Positions 19,443 through 29,599 of a stretch of DNA of 60,077 nt are shown here, piece after piece (within the stretch, counting starts at the first letter, position 1; every line of letters starts with the position of its first letter). This DNA is from Gammaproteobacteria bacterium (GTDB lineage Bacteria > Pseudomonadota > Gammaproteobacteria > GRL18). The position numbers and the translations under genes were made by a program. The DNA is taken from contig JALWRI010000081.1 of assembly GCA_026994225.1 (NCBI GenBank), forward strand, positions 1 to 60,077, in the 5' to 3' direction. The notes beneath the pieces were generated by a model. It saw only the letters and a program-made list of their open reading frames with translations, made no database searches and was not told where the DNA came from.

Positions 19443-20249
19443 TTATAACGTATGTTTTTGAATATATATTATACTTGCCATGCGTCCTGTTACTTTATCA
19501 CGGCGATAGGAATAAAAACGGTTTGCCTCATGATAAGTACAAAAATGACCACCATAAATATGCCTTATTCCTAAACGATAGAAGATAAGTTTGGCTAAAG
19601 TATATATATCTGCCCAATAATGCCCTGTTTTATGGGTATTTGTAAAGGCTGTATAGGCATTTGCTAATTTCCTTTCAAAAATAGATTTCACATTGTCTCC
19701 CACTTCAAAAGCCCTTGCACTAATAGCAGGGCCTAACCATACTAATATCTCATCCTTATCCATCATCGCTATACCATCATTCCCTGCCCTCAACTTAGCA
19801 ATTCCTTGTTCGATAATGCCTTTTGCCAATCCTCGCCATCCAGCATGTAATACAGCCACTTTATTACCTGCTTTATTGGTCAGCAAAATAGGCAAACAAT
19901 CTGCAGTCAAAACAACACACACTTGTGAAGGTATGGTACTATAACAACCATCAGCAGAAATGCCCGCAGAATACTGTTTTGCATTAATAACATTGATACC
20001 GTGCGTTTGTTCTAACCATAAAGGCGAATGAGGTAATTGTAATTGTTGTGCTAATACTTGTCTGTTTTGATGGACATAATGGCTATCATCCCCAACGTGC
20101 AAAGCTAAATTAAAATTCTGATAAGGGGATAAGCTATTCCCCATCGCATTATAACGGCAACTCACAAATGCCTTTACACATTTAGGTGCAGGCCAATTCG
20201 GAATAATGTAAGGGTATTCAATACAATTATTCTTTTGATAGTATTGCAT
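19443..20249 (-). CDS. pgeF: Multicopper-fold purine nucleoside phosphorylase (YfiH/PgeF)
   Basis: Laccase-domain family protein, 268 residues from ATG 20249. The zinc/active-site histidine region is present: VLTADCLPILL with the catalytic Cys, VAVLHAGWRGLAKGI, and the C-terminal GGHFCTYHEANRFYSYRRD. The family splits purine nucleosides with phosphate, and E. coli YfiH also affects peptidoglycan composition fidelity. A GTG at 20285 would extend it and overlap rluD by 28 bases; the ATG gives an 8-base gap and a more usual N-terminus. rluD-pgeF is the standard pairing, often followed by clpB, which here lies four genes downstream. Confidence 0.88.
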   Translation of the reverse strand: MQYYQKNNCIEYPYIIPNWPAPKCVKAFVSCRYNAMGNSLSPYQNFNLALHVGDDSHYVHQNRQVLAQQLQLPHSPLWLEQTHGINVINAKQYSAGISADGCYSTIPSQVCVVLTADCLPILLTNKAGNKVAVLHAGWRGLAKGIIEQGIAKLRAGNDGIAMMDKDEILVWLGPAISARAFEVGDNVKSIFERKLANAYTAFTNTHKTGHYWADIYTLAKLIFYRLGIRHIYGGHFCTYHEANRFYSYRRDKVTGRMASIIYIQKHTL

Positions 20250-20257
20250 ATTAACTA

Positions 20258-21205
20258 TTATGTTATCTTGGCTAATTGATGACACAATTGTTGCATATCA
20301 TCTGGCATAGGGACTTGCCATTGCATAAATTCACCCGTAACAGGGTGAGTCAATCCTAAACGACTTGCATGTAATGCCTGACGTGGAAATTGTCGCAAGG
20401 CTTCCCGTAGCGTTTCTGATACCCCTGCTGGAATACGTAAACGCCCTGCATAAACACTATCACCCACAATAGGATGATGAATATGCCGTAAATGTACCCG
20501 AATTTGATGGGTACGGCCTGTTTCCAGACGTACCTGTAAATGGGTAAAATGTTGATAGCGTTCTGCAATACGATAATGGGTAATTGCCACTTTACCATTC
20601 AATCTATTGACTGCCATTTTAGTACGATGTTTAGGATCACGTCCAATCGGTGCATCAATGGTACTTCCAGCAATCACCTCACCTGAAACAATGGCTTCAT
20701 ATTGTCGTACAAATGCACGTTGTTGTAGTTGAGCAACTAAATAATGGTGCGCTGTCAGTGTTTTTGCTACCACTAATAATCCAGTAGTATCTTTATCTAA
20801 TCGATGTACTATCCCTGCTCTTGGTACTTGTCTTAATACTGGAGCATGATGCAATAAACCATTTAATAAAGTACCTTGTGGATTTCCTACAGCAGGATGT
20901 ACCACTAAATTGACTGGCTTATTAACAATAATGATGGCATTATCTTCATAAACAATATCCAAAACCATCGCTTGCGCTTGCCAATCACCTTCTGCTTTTC
21001 CCTCCTCTTTAAGGTTAATCAACACTTCCATACTGGCTCCTGTAGCCACTTTTTCTTTTGCTTTTACCTGTTTTCCATTTAGTAGCAGTTGCCCGGCCTT
21101 AATCCATTGTTGTATCCTTGCACGGGAAAAATCAGGAATTAAGCAACTTGCTACCTGATCAAAACGTTTCCCCACATATTCTTCAGGAATAGTCATAATT
21201 TGCAT
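20258..21205 (-). CDS. rluD: 23S rRNA pseudouridine synthase RluD
   Basis: 315 residues. The N-terminal S4 RNA-binding domain (about 13-75, GKRFDQVASCL and IQQWIKAGQLLLNGKQVK) is followed by the RluA-type catalytic domain with HRLDKDTTGLLVVAK, in which the Asp is the nucleophile. It makes the pseudouridines in helix 69 of 23S rRNA in E. coli. bamD diverges upstream, the common arrangement in gammaproteobacteria, which supports RluD rather than RluC. Confidence 0.94.
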   Translation of the reverse strand: MQIMTIPEEYVGKRFDQVASCLIPDFSRARIQQWIKAGQLLLNGKQVKAKEKVATGASMEVLINLKEEGKAEGDWQAQAMVLDIVYEDNAIIIVNKPVNLVVHPAVGNPQGTLLNGLLHHAPVLRQVPRAGIVHRLDKDTTGLLVVAKTLTAHHYLVAQLQQRAFVRQYEAIVSGEVIAGSTIDAPIGRDPKHRTKMAVNRLNGKVAITHYRIAERYQHFTHLQVRLETGRTHQIRVHLRHIHHPIVGDSVYAGRLRIPAGVSETLREALRQFPRQALHASRLGLTHPVTGEFMQWQVPMPDDMQQLCHQLAKIT

Positions 21206-21500
21206 AATTTAAAAAGCCTTATCTCATATCCATCTTGTTTGTAGTCCACCATATTACCAATATGACCGTAAATCCCCTGGCTTTAGACATGGAGATATAA
21301 GATCATGCCCTTTGGTGAGAAATAAAAACAATTAGAACCGTATAGTTTTTATTATTGCATTATATAAGTCATACCTTTACAATTAGCTATGGGCAATTAT
21401 AAGGTAAAACATAAATCTAATAATAATGTGGTGATACTCCTGTAAGTATCATGTTGTTTGGTATCCTAAGTATATTTTATACTAAAAAAGGTCATCTAGC
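21206..21500. other. Divergent gap between rluD and bamD
   Basis: 295 bases without a gene. Two things stand out. First, 21274-21294 reads CCCCTGGCTTTA then CATGGAG, resembling the terminal hairpin seen at the ends of IS200/IS605-type elements but with a damaged right arm and no transposase frame near it. Second, TGATACT (21432-21438) and AGTATCA (21445-21451) form a 7-base inverted repeat with a 6-base centre, well placed for an operator or a leader hairpin of bamD. The promoters of both genes must lie here, but none is clear enough to call. Confidence 0.4.
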
Positions 21501-22283
21501 GTGCAACGAGTATTTATACAACGATATTATCTTCTTTTCAGTCTACTTTGTATTATGACTTTTTCCTCTTGTTCCTGGTTAAAAAGCCATGAAGATGAAA
21601 CTAAATCCTGGTCGGCCAGTAAACTCTATTCTGAAGCAAAAGCCGAATTACAAGATGGAGATTATGAAACAGCTATAAACTACTATGAAAAACTCGAGGC
21701 TCGTTTTCCCTATGGCAAGTATGCCCAACAAGCCTTACTGGATGTTGCCTATGCCTACTGGAAATACGATGAACCTGAATCAGCGATTGCCACTACCGAT
21801 CGATTTATTAAACTTCACCCTCGCCACCCTAATGTGGATTATGCGTATTATTTGCGGGGATTAATCGTATTTCCTTTACGCCGCAATATTTTTGAATACA
21901 TTGTCCCTCAAGAAGAAGCCGATCGAGATGCCAGCACTTCATTAGAATCATTTCAATACTTTTCTGAACTGGTACAGCGTTTTCCCAATAGCCGTTATAG
22001 TGAAGATGCACGTTATAGAATGGGTTATTTACGCAATAAAGTCGCTCGCCATGCCCTACATGTTGCACAGTATTATTTAGCTAAAAAAGCCTATATTGCT
22101 GCAATTAATCGTGCTAAATATATCCTAAAGCACTTTCAAGAAGCACCAGTATCAATAGCAGCTTTAGATATTATGAAACAAGCCTATATTGCCTTGGATA
22201 TGCCCCAATTAGCTAAAGATACCCAAAAAGTGATTGAAAAAAACCGCACACAGCTAATTAAACAAAAAGAAAATGTTTTATAG
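21501..22283 (+). CDS. bamD: BamD, outer membrane assembly lipoprotein
   Basis: 260 residues, with a lipoprotein signal peptide: hydrophobic residues 9-21 and a lipobox ending FSSC, then SWLKSHED. The mature part contains TPR repeats (KLYSEAKAELQDGDYETAI, YAYYLRGLIVF, and RFPNSRYSEDARYRMGYL) typical of BamD/YfiO. It belongs to the BAM complex that folds outer-membrane proteins. The start is GTG at 21501 with AAAGG about 9 bases upstream. It diverges from rluD as in many gammaproteobacteria. Confidence 0.94.
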   Translation: MQRVFIQRYYLLFSLLCIMTFSSCSWLKSHEDETKSWSASKLYSEAKAELQDGDYETAINYYEKLEARFPYGKYAQQALLDVAYAYWKYDEPESAIATTDRFIKLHPRHPNVDYAYYLRGLIVFPLRRNIFEYIVPQEEADRDASTSLESFQYFSELVQRFPNSRYSEDARYRMGYLRNKVARHALHVAQYYLAKKAYIAAINRAKYILKHFQEAPVSIAALDIMKQAYIALDMPQLAKDTQKVIEKNRTQLIKQKENVL

Positions 22284-22306
22284 CATCCCTCTCATAGGTA
22301 ACAACA

Positions 22307-22973
22307 ATGACAATAAAAAATAAAGTTACCTTATATGCCTTTATACTCATTACTATAGCAGTAATACATTTATTTCATAAAATCTATATTGATGAAAATA
22401 TTATTTATCTCTTTTCTACTGATAATAATGCCCATTGGATAATTATTGAGCAACCTTATGATATAGGAATACATTCTTATTCCAATAAAACCACGTATTT
22501 TACAAAAAACATTCATCCCAAACAATTATTACATCATATAGATTTTTCTTTTACCTCTATTAGGGTTCGATTATCCATTTCATATTGATTATATCCTCTT
22601 TCTATTAGAGCACGGAACATTACCTCTTGCAACGGATGGATGGCAAATGTTTCAATCACCACTTTATTATATTATTAGTGCATTCTTTCTACGCATATTC
22701 CAAGCATTCTTTAACTCTGATCTAAGTATTTTATTACTTAAATTAATCCCATTACTCAGTGGTATTATCCAAATAGAAATTGCTTATCGTTGTTTATTAC
22801 TTGTTTTTCCTCATAATCTGCGCTTACAGATGATTGGATTAGTATTTGTAGCATTTATCCCTATGAATATTTATATGTCTTTATATATTGGAAATGAACC
22901 ATTATATGCTCTATTGGGGAGTATATTTTTATCTTGGCTATTTTGTTTTTATATAAGTGTTATTGAGTTTTAG
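22307..22973 (+). pseudogene. Broken GT-C family membrane glycosyltransferase
   Basis: The first frame (22307-22588) starts with an N-terminal membrane helix and drifts out of frame near 22560. The continuing frame (through 22973) reads GFDYPFHIDYILFLLEHG, then TDGWQMFQSPLYYIISAFF and further membrane helices. The N-terminal Asp/His loop before the first large helix pair and the WQ..QSPLYY phrase are typical of GT-C/PMT-type glycosyltransferases of 450-600 residues. Only about 220 residues remain: there is one frameshift, and the 3' part is missing. The end overlaps tail to tail (36 bases) with the TMTC-like gene on the minus strand, so the loss probably came with a rearrangement at that point. 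Confidence 0.65.
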
Positions 22974-24689
22974 ATAAGGATGATCAGGATAGATAGATAC
23001 TAATTTATCTAGATAATAATTTGCCCGCTCATAGTTACTTAATTTTATATTTAAGTTAACTAACAGTTCCAATATTTTAATATTATTTTTATTTTGATCA
23101 TACAATCGTGTTATTTTACCTATAGCTTCAGTATAATAGAATTTCTCACATTTTTTTTTCTTATATGTCGTACATAATTGAGCTACTTTTAATACCGCAG
23201 TAATTGAATTAGGATTACGTTCTGAAGCAAGTTGATAATAATAAATTTGCTTATCTATATTCCCTGATTTTTTATAACTTTTTGCTAATGAATAGAGAAC
23301 TAAAGTAGAATTGGGAGCCAACTCCAATGCCTTATTATAGTAATAAATTGCCATATCATATTGTTGTTTATCTAAATAATCATCTGCCAATAATTTATAT
23401 GCTATATCAACATTAGGATACTTACTTAGCACAAAAGTCCATAGTGTTTTATTATCTTTCCATACCTTTATATACTCATGTGTTATATTTCCCCAACTAA
23501 AAAATATCAACATACTATATATAAGAACAAATAAGTAATACTTTTTCTTTATTCTTTGTAAGATGAAAAAAATAATTCCTCCAAAAAGTAAATAGAAACC
23601 AACAGTAGGTAAATACGCATATCTATCTGCATAGGAATGATAGCCAACTTTTGCAATGACTCCTATAACAGGTAAAAGTATAACAAGATAAGATAACCAT
23701 ATCGCACCTACATAACGAAATCGTAATGATGCAAGAGATAATACAGATAGCAGGCTTATGAGTGTAATACCACAGGCTAGTAGAATAACTATTTCATCAA
23801 TATTATCTCTATAAATAAAAGGATAAAATGGAGATATGTCTACCGGATATATTATAACCTTTATATAATGAAAAATACTGAATATAGCATTTATTAACCT
23901 GTTATACATATCAACATTAATTGCATTATTCGTATCTGCATGACCCCATAATGTGATAACTGATATAATAATACTTAGACTAAATAATGCCCATTTATTA
24001 CTAAATAGATAGAAATACTCTTTCCATGATGCTTTAAATATATTTATTTTATCTAAAATAGCAATATCGAAAATAATCAATACGACAGGTAATGTCACTG
24101 CCATAGGCTTTGACATTAAAGCACAAAAAAATATTACCGTAAGAGTGAAATAATTAGTCTTTTTTTTTATTTCCTGCGAAAGATAATAAATGATTGCACT
24201 TAGATAAAAAAAAGCACATAAAACATCTTTTGTTTCAGCTATCCACACTACTGACTCTACGTGTTGTGGATGTATAGCAAAGGCTAATGCTGCTGCAATA
24301 CCTGAAAGAGGAAGGAGAAAGGGAAAACTATTAGTGTTAGTTTCTCTTATTGTAGATAACAGAATAAATAATTTATAGACTAAAAAACTATTCAATATAT
24401 GAATAACTATATTCACATATATAAAAGCAACCGCATTTTCTCCAAAAAAATAATAATTAGTAATATAAACAAGCCATGTTAATGGATGCCAATTTGACAT
24501 TTCTATAGCCATAAATGCCCACAAAATATTATCCAATGACAAAACTTTGATATGAATATTATTAATAATATAACCATAATCATCCCAAGAAAGAAATTGA
24601 TGATTATGTATATTTCCATACACAAAAAAAACACTTCCTAAAATACCAAAGAATGCAATAACTTGATTAATTATAATTTTCTTATCCAT
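22938..24689 (-). CDS. TMTC-like GT-C membrane protein with TPRs (copy 2)
   Basis: 583 residues. Polytopic N-terminal part (about 10 or more helices) with WDDYGYIINN near residue 36, NWHPLTW, IHPQHVESVVWIAETKDVL and YADRYAYLPTVGFYLLFGG. The C-terminal TPR-like repeats (MAIYYYNKALELAPNSTLVL and KQIYYYQLASERNPNSITAV) are at about 410-560. The same layout and motifs as copies 1 and 3 make these three a paralogous family. It starts inside the end of copy 3 (8-base overlap), so the two are co-translated. Predicted role: transfer of sugar from a polyprenyl-phosphate donor to an extracytoplasmic target; the target is unknown. Confidence 0.7.
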   Translation of the reverse strand: MDKKIIINQVIAFFGILGSVFFVYGNIHNHQFLSWDDYGYIINNIHIKVLSLDNILWAFMAIEMSNWHPLTWLVYITNYYFFGENAVAFIYVNIVIHILNSFLVYKLFILLSTIRETNTNSFPFLLPLSGIAAALAFAIHPQHVESVVWIAETKDVLCAFFYLSAIIYYLSQEIKKKTNYFTLTVIFFCALMSKPMAVTLPVVLIIFDIAILDKINIFKASWKEYFYLFSNKWALFSLSIIISVITLWGHADTNNAINVDMYNRLINAIFSIFHYIKVIIYPVDISPFYPFIYRDNIDEIVILLACGITLISLLSVLSLASLRFRYVGAIWLSYLVILLPVIGVIAKVGYHSYADRYAYLPTVGFYLLFGGIIFFILQRIKKKYYLFVLIYSMLIFFSWGNITHEYIKVWKDNKTLWTFVLSKYPNVDIAYKLLADDYLDKQQYDMAIYYYNKALELAPNSTLVLYSLAKSYKKSGNIDKQIYYYQLASERNPNSITAVLKVAQLCTTYKKKKCEKFYYTEAIGKITRLYDQNKNNIKILELLVNLNIKLSNYERANYYLDKLVSIYPDHPYLKLNNTYIKTK

Positions 24690-26415
24690 TTGTCTGGTCT
24701 ATTTTTTTATGCTTTAATTCTCCCTGAATAAGGGTGATATATTTTTTTATTGCTACACTTTCTTTATCTAACTTTAAAGCCTGCTGAAAATAATATAACG
24801 CATCTTTATAATGCTTATTCTGATAACAGACTATTGCAGCATTTAATACAGTTTGTAAAGAATCTGGATTATTTCTTGCTGCCAATTCGTAATAGTAAAT
24901 CATATTCTTTTTATCCCCTAACTGGTGATACATTTCTGTAATACGATAATAGGGTTCCAAGACAAAAGGTTTAGCTGTTAATAGCTTTTTCCATAATGCT
25001 ATAGCATATAATGGCTTTTTTTCATTTAATGAATAATAATATGCCAACATCTTATCTACTGTATACAATGATGTATTATGTTTACTTTGAACAAAACTCC
25101 ATAATGTCAGAGGATTTTTCCAAACAGGTACATATTGAGCAGTGATACTTGCCCAATTAAAGATTATGAAGAGTAAACATCCCACCCAAAATACTCTATA
25201 GTAATTTTTAACTTGTAATAATAATGTATATATTATCCATCCTAATATCAGATAAAAACTAATAGTAGGTAAATAGGCATACCTGTCTGCATAAGCGTGC
25301 CCTCCCACTTTTATTCCCACACCGATAACAGGTGAAAGCATACAAAGATAAACTAACCATGCACAAGCAAAAAAACGCCAACGGGAAGTCAATGAAAATA
25401 TTGACCAGAGCGTTAAGAATATAATCCCCCCTCCCAATAATATTATTTTCCACACAGCAATGTCATTACTATATATATAAGGATAAAAAGGGGCTATCTT
25501 TGCAGGGTAAATAATAATCCAGATATAATGTATTACACCTGATACGGCATTAATCAAATCATTATAGAATACAGTATGCGCTGCATAATTCACTTGCACC
25601 CAAATAGTAATCACTGATACAGCAAAACTTAATCCAAACAATAGCCACTTATCCGTAAGAATATGATGATTATTTTTCCAAAAATTTTCTTTTTTTAATG
25701 TTAATTTATTTAATAAATAAATGTCTATCAAAATCAATACCACAGGTAATGTGACGGCCATTGCCTTGGACATTAACGCACAAAAAAACAAAAATAAAAG
25801 GATAAGCATATTCTCATTTTGACGTTGTTTTGCCCTGATATAATATAAAATCGTCAATAAATAAAAAAATGCACAAAGAACATCTTTCGTTTCAGCTATC
25901 CAAATAACCGATTCAACATGCTGTGGATGTATAGCAAAAGCAATTGCAAGCAAACATGCTGAAATATAGCTAATGAATGATGGCTTATGGTGTGGATAAA
26001 CAAGTTGAATAATCTGTAAAAATAACAATAAAACCAAAAAGCTATTGATACTATGTAGTACCATATTCACATATTTATAGCCTACGATATTAGTATCAAA
26101 AATTTCATAGTTTATCGCATAAACTAACCACGTCAATGGATGCCAATTCTCCATATAATGCGTAGTAAATATCCACTTTAGTGTAGTAAAATCTAACTGA
26201 TGTATATGTGAGTTATAAACTATGTATTGTGCATCATCCCAATTTAAAAATTGATGATCACTCACATCGCCATATGTCAGTAAAATAATACCTAATAATA
26301 ATAAATAAACGGTTCCAAATAAAAGCGTAAGTGTCTTTTTGCTCAACTGTGTAAAAGGTATCATGATACTATCCTGATTATTTTTTGTGGGTACATATTC
26401 TATTAGCTGTTTCAA
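24682..26415 (-). CDS. TMTC-like GT-C membrane protein with TPRs (copy 3)
   Basis: 577 residues. WDDAQYIVYNSHI near residue 60, NWHPLTWLVYAINYEIF, AIHPQHVESVIWIAETKDVL and YADRYAYLPTISFYLILGW give the family signature. It has a slightly longer cytoplasmic N-terminus than copy 2. The TPR-like C-terminus begins near residue 450 (KNMIYYYELAARNNPDSLQT, YFQQALKLDKESVAIK). It precedes copy 2 with an 8-base overlap and follows the nucleotide-sugar dehydrogenase by 12 bases, so the three form one glycan operon. Confidence 0.7.
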   Translation of the reverse strand: MKQLIEYVPTKNNQDSIMIPFTQLSKKTLTLLFGTVYLLLLGIILLTYGDVSDHQFLNWDDAQYIVYNSHIHQLDFTTLKWIFTTHYMENWHPLTWLVYAINYEIFDTNIVGYKYVNMVLHSINSFLVLLLFLQIIQLVYPHHKPSFISYISACLLAIAFAIHPQHVESVIWIAETKDVLCAFFYLLTILYYIRAKQRQNENMLILLFLFFCALMSKAMAVTLPVVLILIDIYLLNKLTLKKENFWKNNHHILTDKWLLFGLSFAVSVITIWVQVNYAAHTVFYNDLINAVSGVIHYIWIIIYPAKIAPFYPYIYSNDIAVWKIILLGGGIIFLTLWSIFSLTSRWRFFACAWLVYLCMLSPVIGVGIKVGGHAYADRYAYLPTISFYLILGWIIYTLLLQVKNYYRVFWVGCLLFIIFNWASITAQYVPVWKNPLTLWSFVQSKHNTSLYTVDKMLAYYYSLNEKKPLYAIALWKKLLTAKPFVLEPYYRITEMYHQLGDKKNMIYYYELAARNNPDSLQTVLNAAIVCYQNKHYKDALYYFQQALKLDKESVAIKKYITLIQGELKHKKIDQTNG

Positions 26416-26427
26416 TTCTTATATCTG

Positions 26428-27777
26428 CTAAGCTCTAATAACATTACTCAAATCTTGCTGATACACACCCCGTGTATCAATAATGATATCTGCATATTTT
26501 TGAATAAATAAATAATCAAATTTATCATGGTGAGTGACTAATAATAAACAATCGTAACGGGCTAGAGTCTGCGCTGTTAAGTCAATACTTTGAAAATGCG
26601 TCTGTCCATGGACGTGTTTTTTTAGTATCGGTACATGTGGATCAGAATAATCGACTAATGCACCTTTTGCTAATAATAATTCTATTAGTTTAAAAGCTGG
26701 CGATTCTCTCGTATCATCAACATTTTTTTTATATGCTACCCCTAAAATCAATATTTTACTATTTTTTAATGCTTTCCCTTTTTCATTTAAGGCATTCATT
26801 ACCTTGCTAATGACCCATTTAGGCATTTGAGTATTGACTTCTCCAGCTAATTCTATAAATCGGGTACTGACATCATATTCTCTTGCCTTCCAGGTTAAAT
26901 AAAAAGGATCAATGGGAATGCAATGCCCTCCTAATCCAGGACCTGGATAATAAGGCGTAAAACCAAAAGGTTTAGTTGCCGCAGCACGAATAACTTCATA
27001 AATATCAATATCCATTTTATCTGCAACAATTTTCATTTCATTCACTAAGCCAATATTGACGGCTCTATGAATATTTTCTAGTAACTTTGTCATTTCAGCA
27101 ACTTTAGTGGAACTGACAGGTACAACCGTATCAATAATAGAAGAGTACAGAGCTACTCCTACCTCTAAACAGGCCAAGCTGTGTCCACCACATACTTTTG
27201 GTATAGTTTGTGTAGTAAATTGGCTATTTGCCGGATCTTCTCTTTCAGGGGAATAAACTAAAAAGATTTCCTCGCCAACATGTAATCCGAGTGATGTAAT
27301 GCGTGGTAATAATTCTTCTTCTGTTGTCCCCGGATAAGTAGTGCTTTCTAATGATATAACCTGCCCTTTGTGTAGAAAAGGTTTTATCATCTCCATAGTA
27401 TGAATAACAAAACTTAAATCGGGTTCACGGTATTTATTTAAGGGTGTCGGTACACATACAATCAGGGCATCACATTCACTTACTCTGGAAAAATCAGTTG
27501 TTGCTAAAAATCCCTGTTTCAGAGCTATTTTTAAAGTATTTTTAGAGATATGTTCAATATAACTTTCTGCTTGAGATAAAGCACGCACCTTTTCCTCATC
27601 AATATCAAAACCAATCACTTTATAAGTAACAGAACTATAGCGTAATACTAAAGGTAACCCTACATATCCCAACCCCAAGATACCAATCACCGCTTCTTTA
27701 TTATTTAATTTCTTAATAAGCTGTTGTTTCACCTTATATAAACCTGCTATATTTTCACTCATTGTATTATTCATCAT
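26428..27777 (-). CDS. Nucleotide-sugar dehydrogenase (WbpA/UDP-HexNAc dehydrogenase-like)
   Basis: UDP-glucose/GDP-mannose dehydrogenase family, about 449 residues from ATG 27777. N-terminal NAD-binding motif [16 protein letters not shown]. The catalytic cysteine is in [16 protein letters not shown]. The C-terminal UDP-binding domain includes [20 protein letters not shown]. The GGHCIPIDP form and [11 protein letters not shown] fit the UDP-N-acetyl-glucosamine/mannosamine 6-dehydrogenase group (WbpA/WecC) better than UDP-glucose dehydrogenase. It makes a uronic-acid precursor for a surface glycan. Several starts are possible (27816, 27777, 27774, 27762), none with a clear ribosome site; those at 27777-27762 lie next to the nadE stop and suggest coupling. 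Confidence 0.82.
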   Translation of the reverse strand: MMNNTMSENIAGLYKVKQQLIKKLNNKEAVIGILGLGYVGLPLVLRYSSVTYKVIGFDIDEEKVRALSQAESYIEHISKNTLKIALKQGFLATTDFSRVSECDALIVCVPTPLNKYREPDLSFVIHTMEMIKPFLHKGQVISLESTTYPGTTEEELLPRITSLGLHVGEEIFLVYSPEREDPANSQFTTQTIPKVCGGHSLACLEVGVALYSSIIDTVVPVSSTKVAEMTKLLENIHRAVNIGLVNEMKIVADKMDIDIYEVIRAAATKPFGFTPYYPGPGLGGHCIPIDPFYLTWKAREYDVSTRFIELAGEVNTQMPKWVISKVMNALNEKGKALKNSKILILGVAYKKNVDDTRESPAFKLIELLLAKGALVDYSDPHVPILKKHVHGQTHFQSIDLTAQTLARYDCLLLVTHHDKFDYLFIQKYADIIIDTRGVYQQDLSNVIRA

Positions 27778-29452
27778 AATGTGCATAGGTGATAGGATAG
27801 CGTCTATCACGTCCAAAGGCCTTAGTACTCACTCGTACACCAGGCGCAGCTTGGCGACGCTTATATTCATTATTTTTTACCATTTTGACTACTTTTTTTA
27901 CCGTACTCATATCAAAACCTGTGGCAATAATCTCTTCAATCCCTTTATCTTCTTCTATATATTGCCGCAAAATAGCATCCAGGATAACATAATCAGGTAG
28001 ACTATCACTATCTTGTTGATCTGCTGCAAGTTCTGCCGAAGGAGGGCGTTTTATTACCCTTTCAGGTATCACTGCTTTTTCTCCTACACTATTTCTATAA
28101 TGTGCTAATTGATATACTTGTGTTTTAAAGACATCTTTTAATGCAGAAAATCCCCCTACCATATCCCCATATAATGTTGCATAGCCTACTGCTACCTCAC
28201 TTTTATTGCCTGTTGTTAATACCATCTTGCCACTTTTATTGGATAATGCCATCAGTAATATTCCTCGACACCGAGCCTGTAAATTTTCTTCTGTCGTATC
28301 TTTACCCGTTACCATTACTTTTTCCAAAACCGGTGATAAACTCTCTAACAGTGCAGTAAATAGCGGTTCAATACTGACTACATGGTAATTAACGCCCAAT
28401 ATTTTAGCCTGTTGTATGGCATCTTGTAAGGATATATTGGCATTATAACGAGATGGCATCATCATTACTTCCACCTTATCCGCCCCTAATGCATCAACGG
28501 CAATCGCTAAGGTTAATGCTGAATCAATTCCCCCTGACAAACCAATAATAACACCCGGAAAAGCATTTTTTCTTACATAATCCCCAACCCCTAGCACTAA
28601 TGCCTGATACAAACTTTCTTCTATTGTCGGTAAAACAGGTCCTTTAGTAGGCAAAAGAGCCGTACAATGCGTGCCATCCCATTGTAAAGAAATACATTCA
28701 AGACTTTCTTTGAAAAAGGGTGCTTGCCAACAGACACGTCCCCTATTATCCATCACAAAAGAACCCCCATCAAAGACTAATTCATCTTGCCCACCGACTA
28801 AATTAACATACACTAGGGGGACTGCATTTTCACCTATACGCTCTTTTACCACATCGTAGCGTACTTGTTGTTTATTAATATGAAAAGGGGAAGCATTGAG
28901 CACCACTATTAAACCTGCCCCGGCTTCTACCGCTAAGGTTATCGGTTTTTCATCCCAAATATCTTCACAAATAGCTAATCCAATGGGAATATCCTTAACA
29001 TAAAATACCACTGTTGTATGACCTGAAGTAAAATAGCGTTTTTCATCAAACACCTGATAATTGGGTAATTGTTGTTTATTGTATGAAACAATGCTTTTTC
29101 CCTTATATAAAACCGTAGCACTATTAAAACTTGCTTGATCTTCCGAAGAAGAAAGCCTGCGATGATGCCCTATTACTATATATATTGCATCATCTTTTGT
29201 TTGTTCTTGAATATATTGCAAAGATTGTTGCGTTAACAGCCAAAAATCATTACGCAAAATAATATCTTCAGGAGGGTAGCCTGTTAATGTTAACTCAGGA
29301 AACACAATGATATCTGCCTGGTTCTCCATGAGTGCTTTTTTAGTGGCTGCTAATACTTTATTCGTATTTCCTTTTACATCGCCCACTAAAAAATTAAGTT
29401 GCCCCATTACTATCTGCAAAACACGCATATTACTATCTATATTTAATGTCAT
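27767..29452 (-). CDS. nadE: Glutamine-dependent NAD+ synthetase
   Basis: 561 residues. The N-terminal nitrilase-type glutaminase domain has [14 protein letters not shown] (catalytic Glu) and [13 protein letters not shown] (nucleophile Cys). The C-terminal ATP-dependent amidation domain has the P-loop [16 protein letters not shown] and later [18 protein letters not shown]. It amidates deamido-NAD with glutamine nitrogen as the last step of NAD synthesis. An in-frame ATG at 29428 ([12 protein letters not shown]) matches the usual start of the family better. Its 3' end touches the dehydrogenase gene. Confidence 0.94.
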   Translation of the reverse strand: MTLNIDSNMRVLQIVMGQLNFLVGDVKGNTNKVLAATKKALMENQADIIVFPELTLTGYPPEDIILRNDFWLLTQQSLQYIQEQTKDDAIYIVIGHHRRLSSSEDQASFNSATVLYKGKSIVSYNKQQLPNYQVFDEKRYFTSGHTTVVFYVKDIPIGLAICEDIWDEKPITLAVEAGAGLIVVLNASPFHINKQQVRYDVVKERIGENAVPLVYVNLVGGQDELVFDGGSFVMDNRGRVCWQAPFFKESLECISLQWDGTHCTALLPTKGPVLPTIEESLYQALVLGVGDYVRKNAFPGVIIGLSGGIDSALTLAIAVDALGADKVEVMMMPSRYNANISLQDAIQQAKILGVNYHVVSIEPLFTALLESLSPVLEKVMVTGKDTTEENLQARCRGILLMALSNKSGKMVLTTGNKSEVAVGYATLYGDMVGGFSALKDVFKTQVYQLAHYRNSVGEKAVIPERVIKRPPSAELAADQQDSDSLPDYVILDAILRQYIEEDKGIEEIIATGFDMSTVKKVVKMVKNNEYKRRQAAPGVRVSTKAFGRDRRYPITYAHYDE

Positions 29453-29599
29453 ATTTGACTTTTATCAGTGATTAATTAAGAGACATTACTCACTCTATCT
29501 GATAATTTAATATATCAAAAATACCATAATGCCAGAAAATGAATTTATCATCTTTACCTATGCTTGTATAGTAGACCTTGATAGAAATAACGAGTGCAA

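Noticed and set aside
22555-22575. GGTTCGA stretch like the T-loop of a tRNA
   Set aside because: It lies inside the broken GT-C coding sequence, and no acceptor stem or anticodon arm can be drawn around it.
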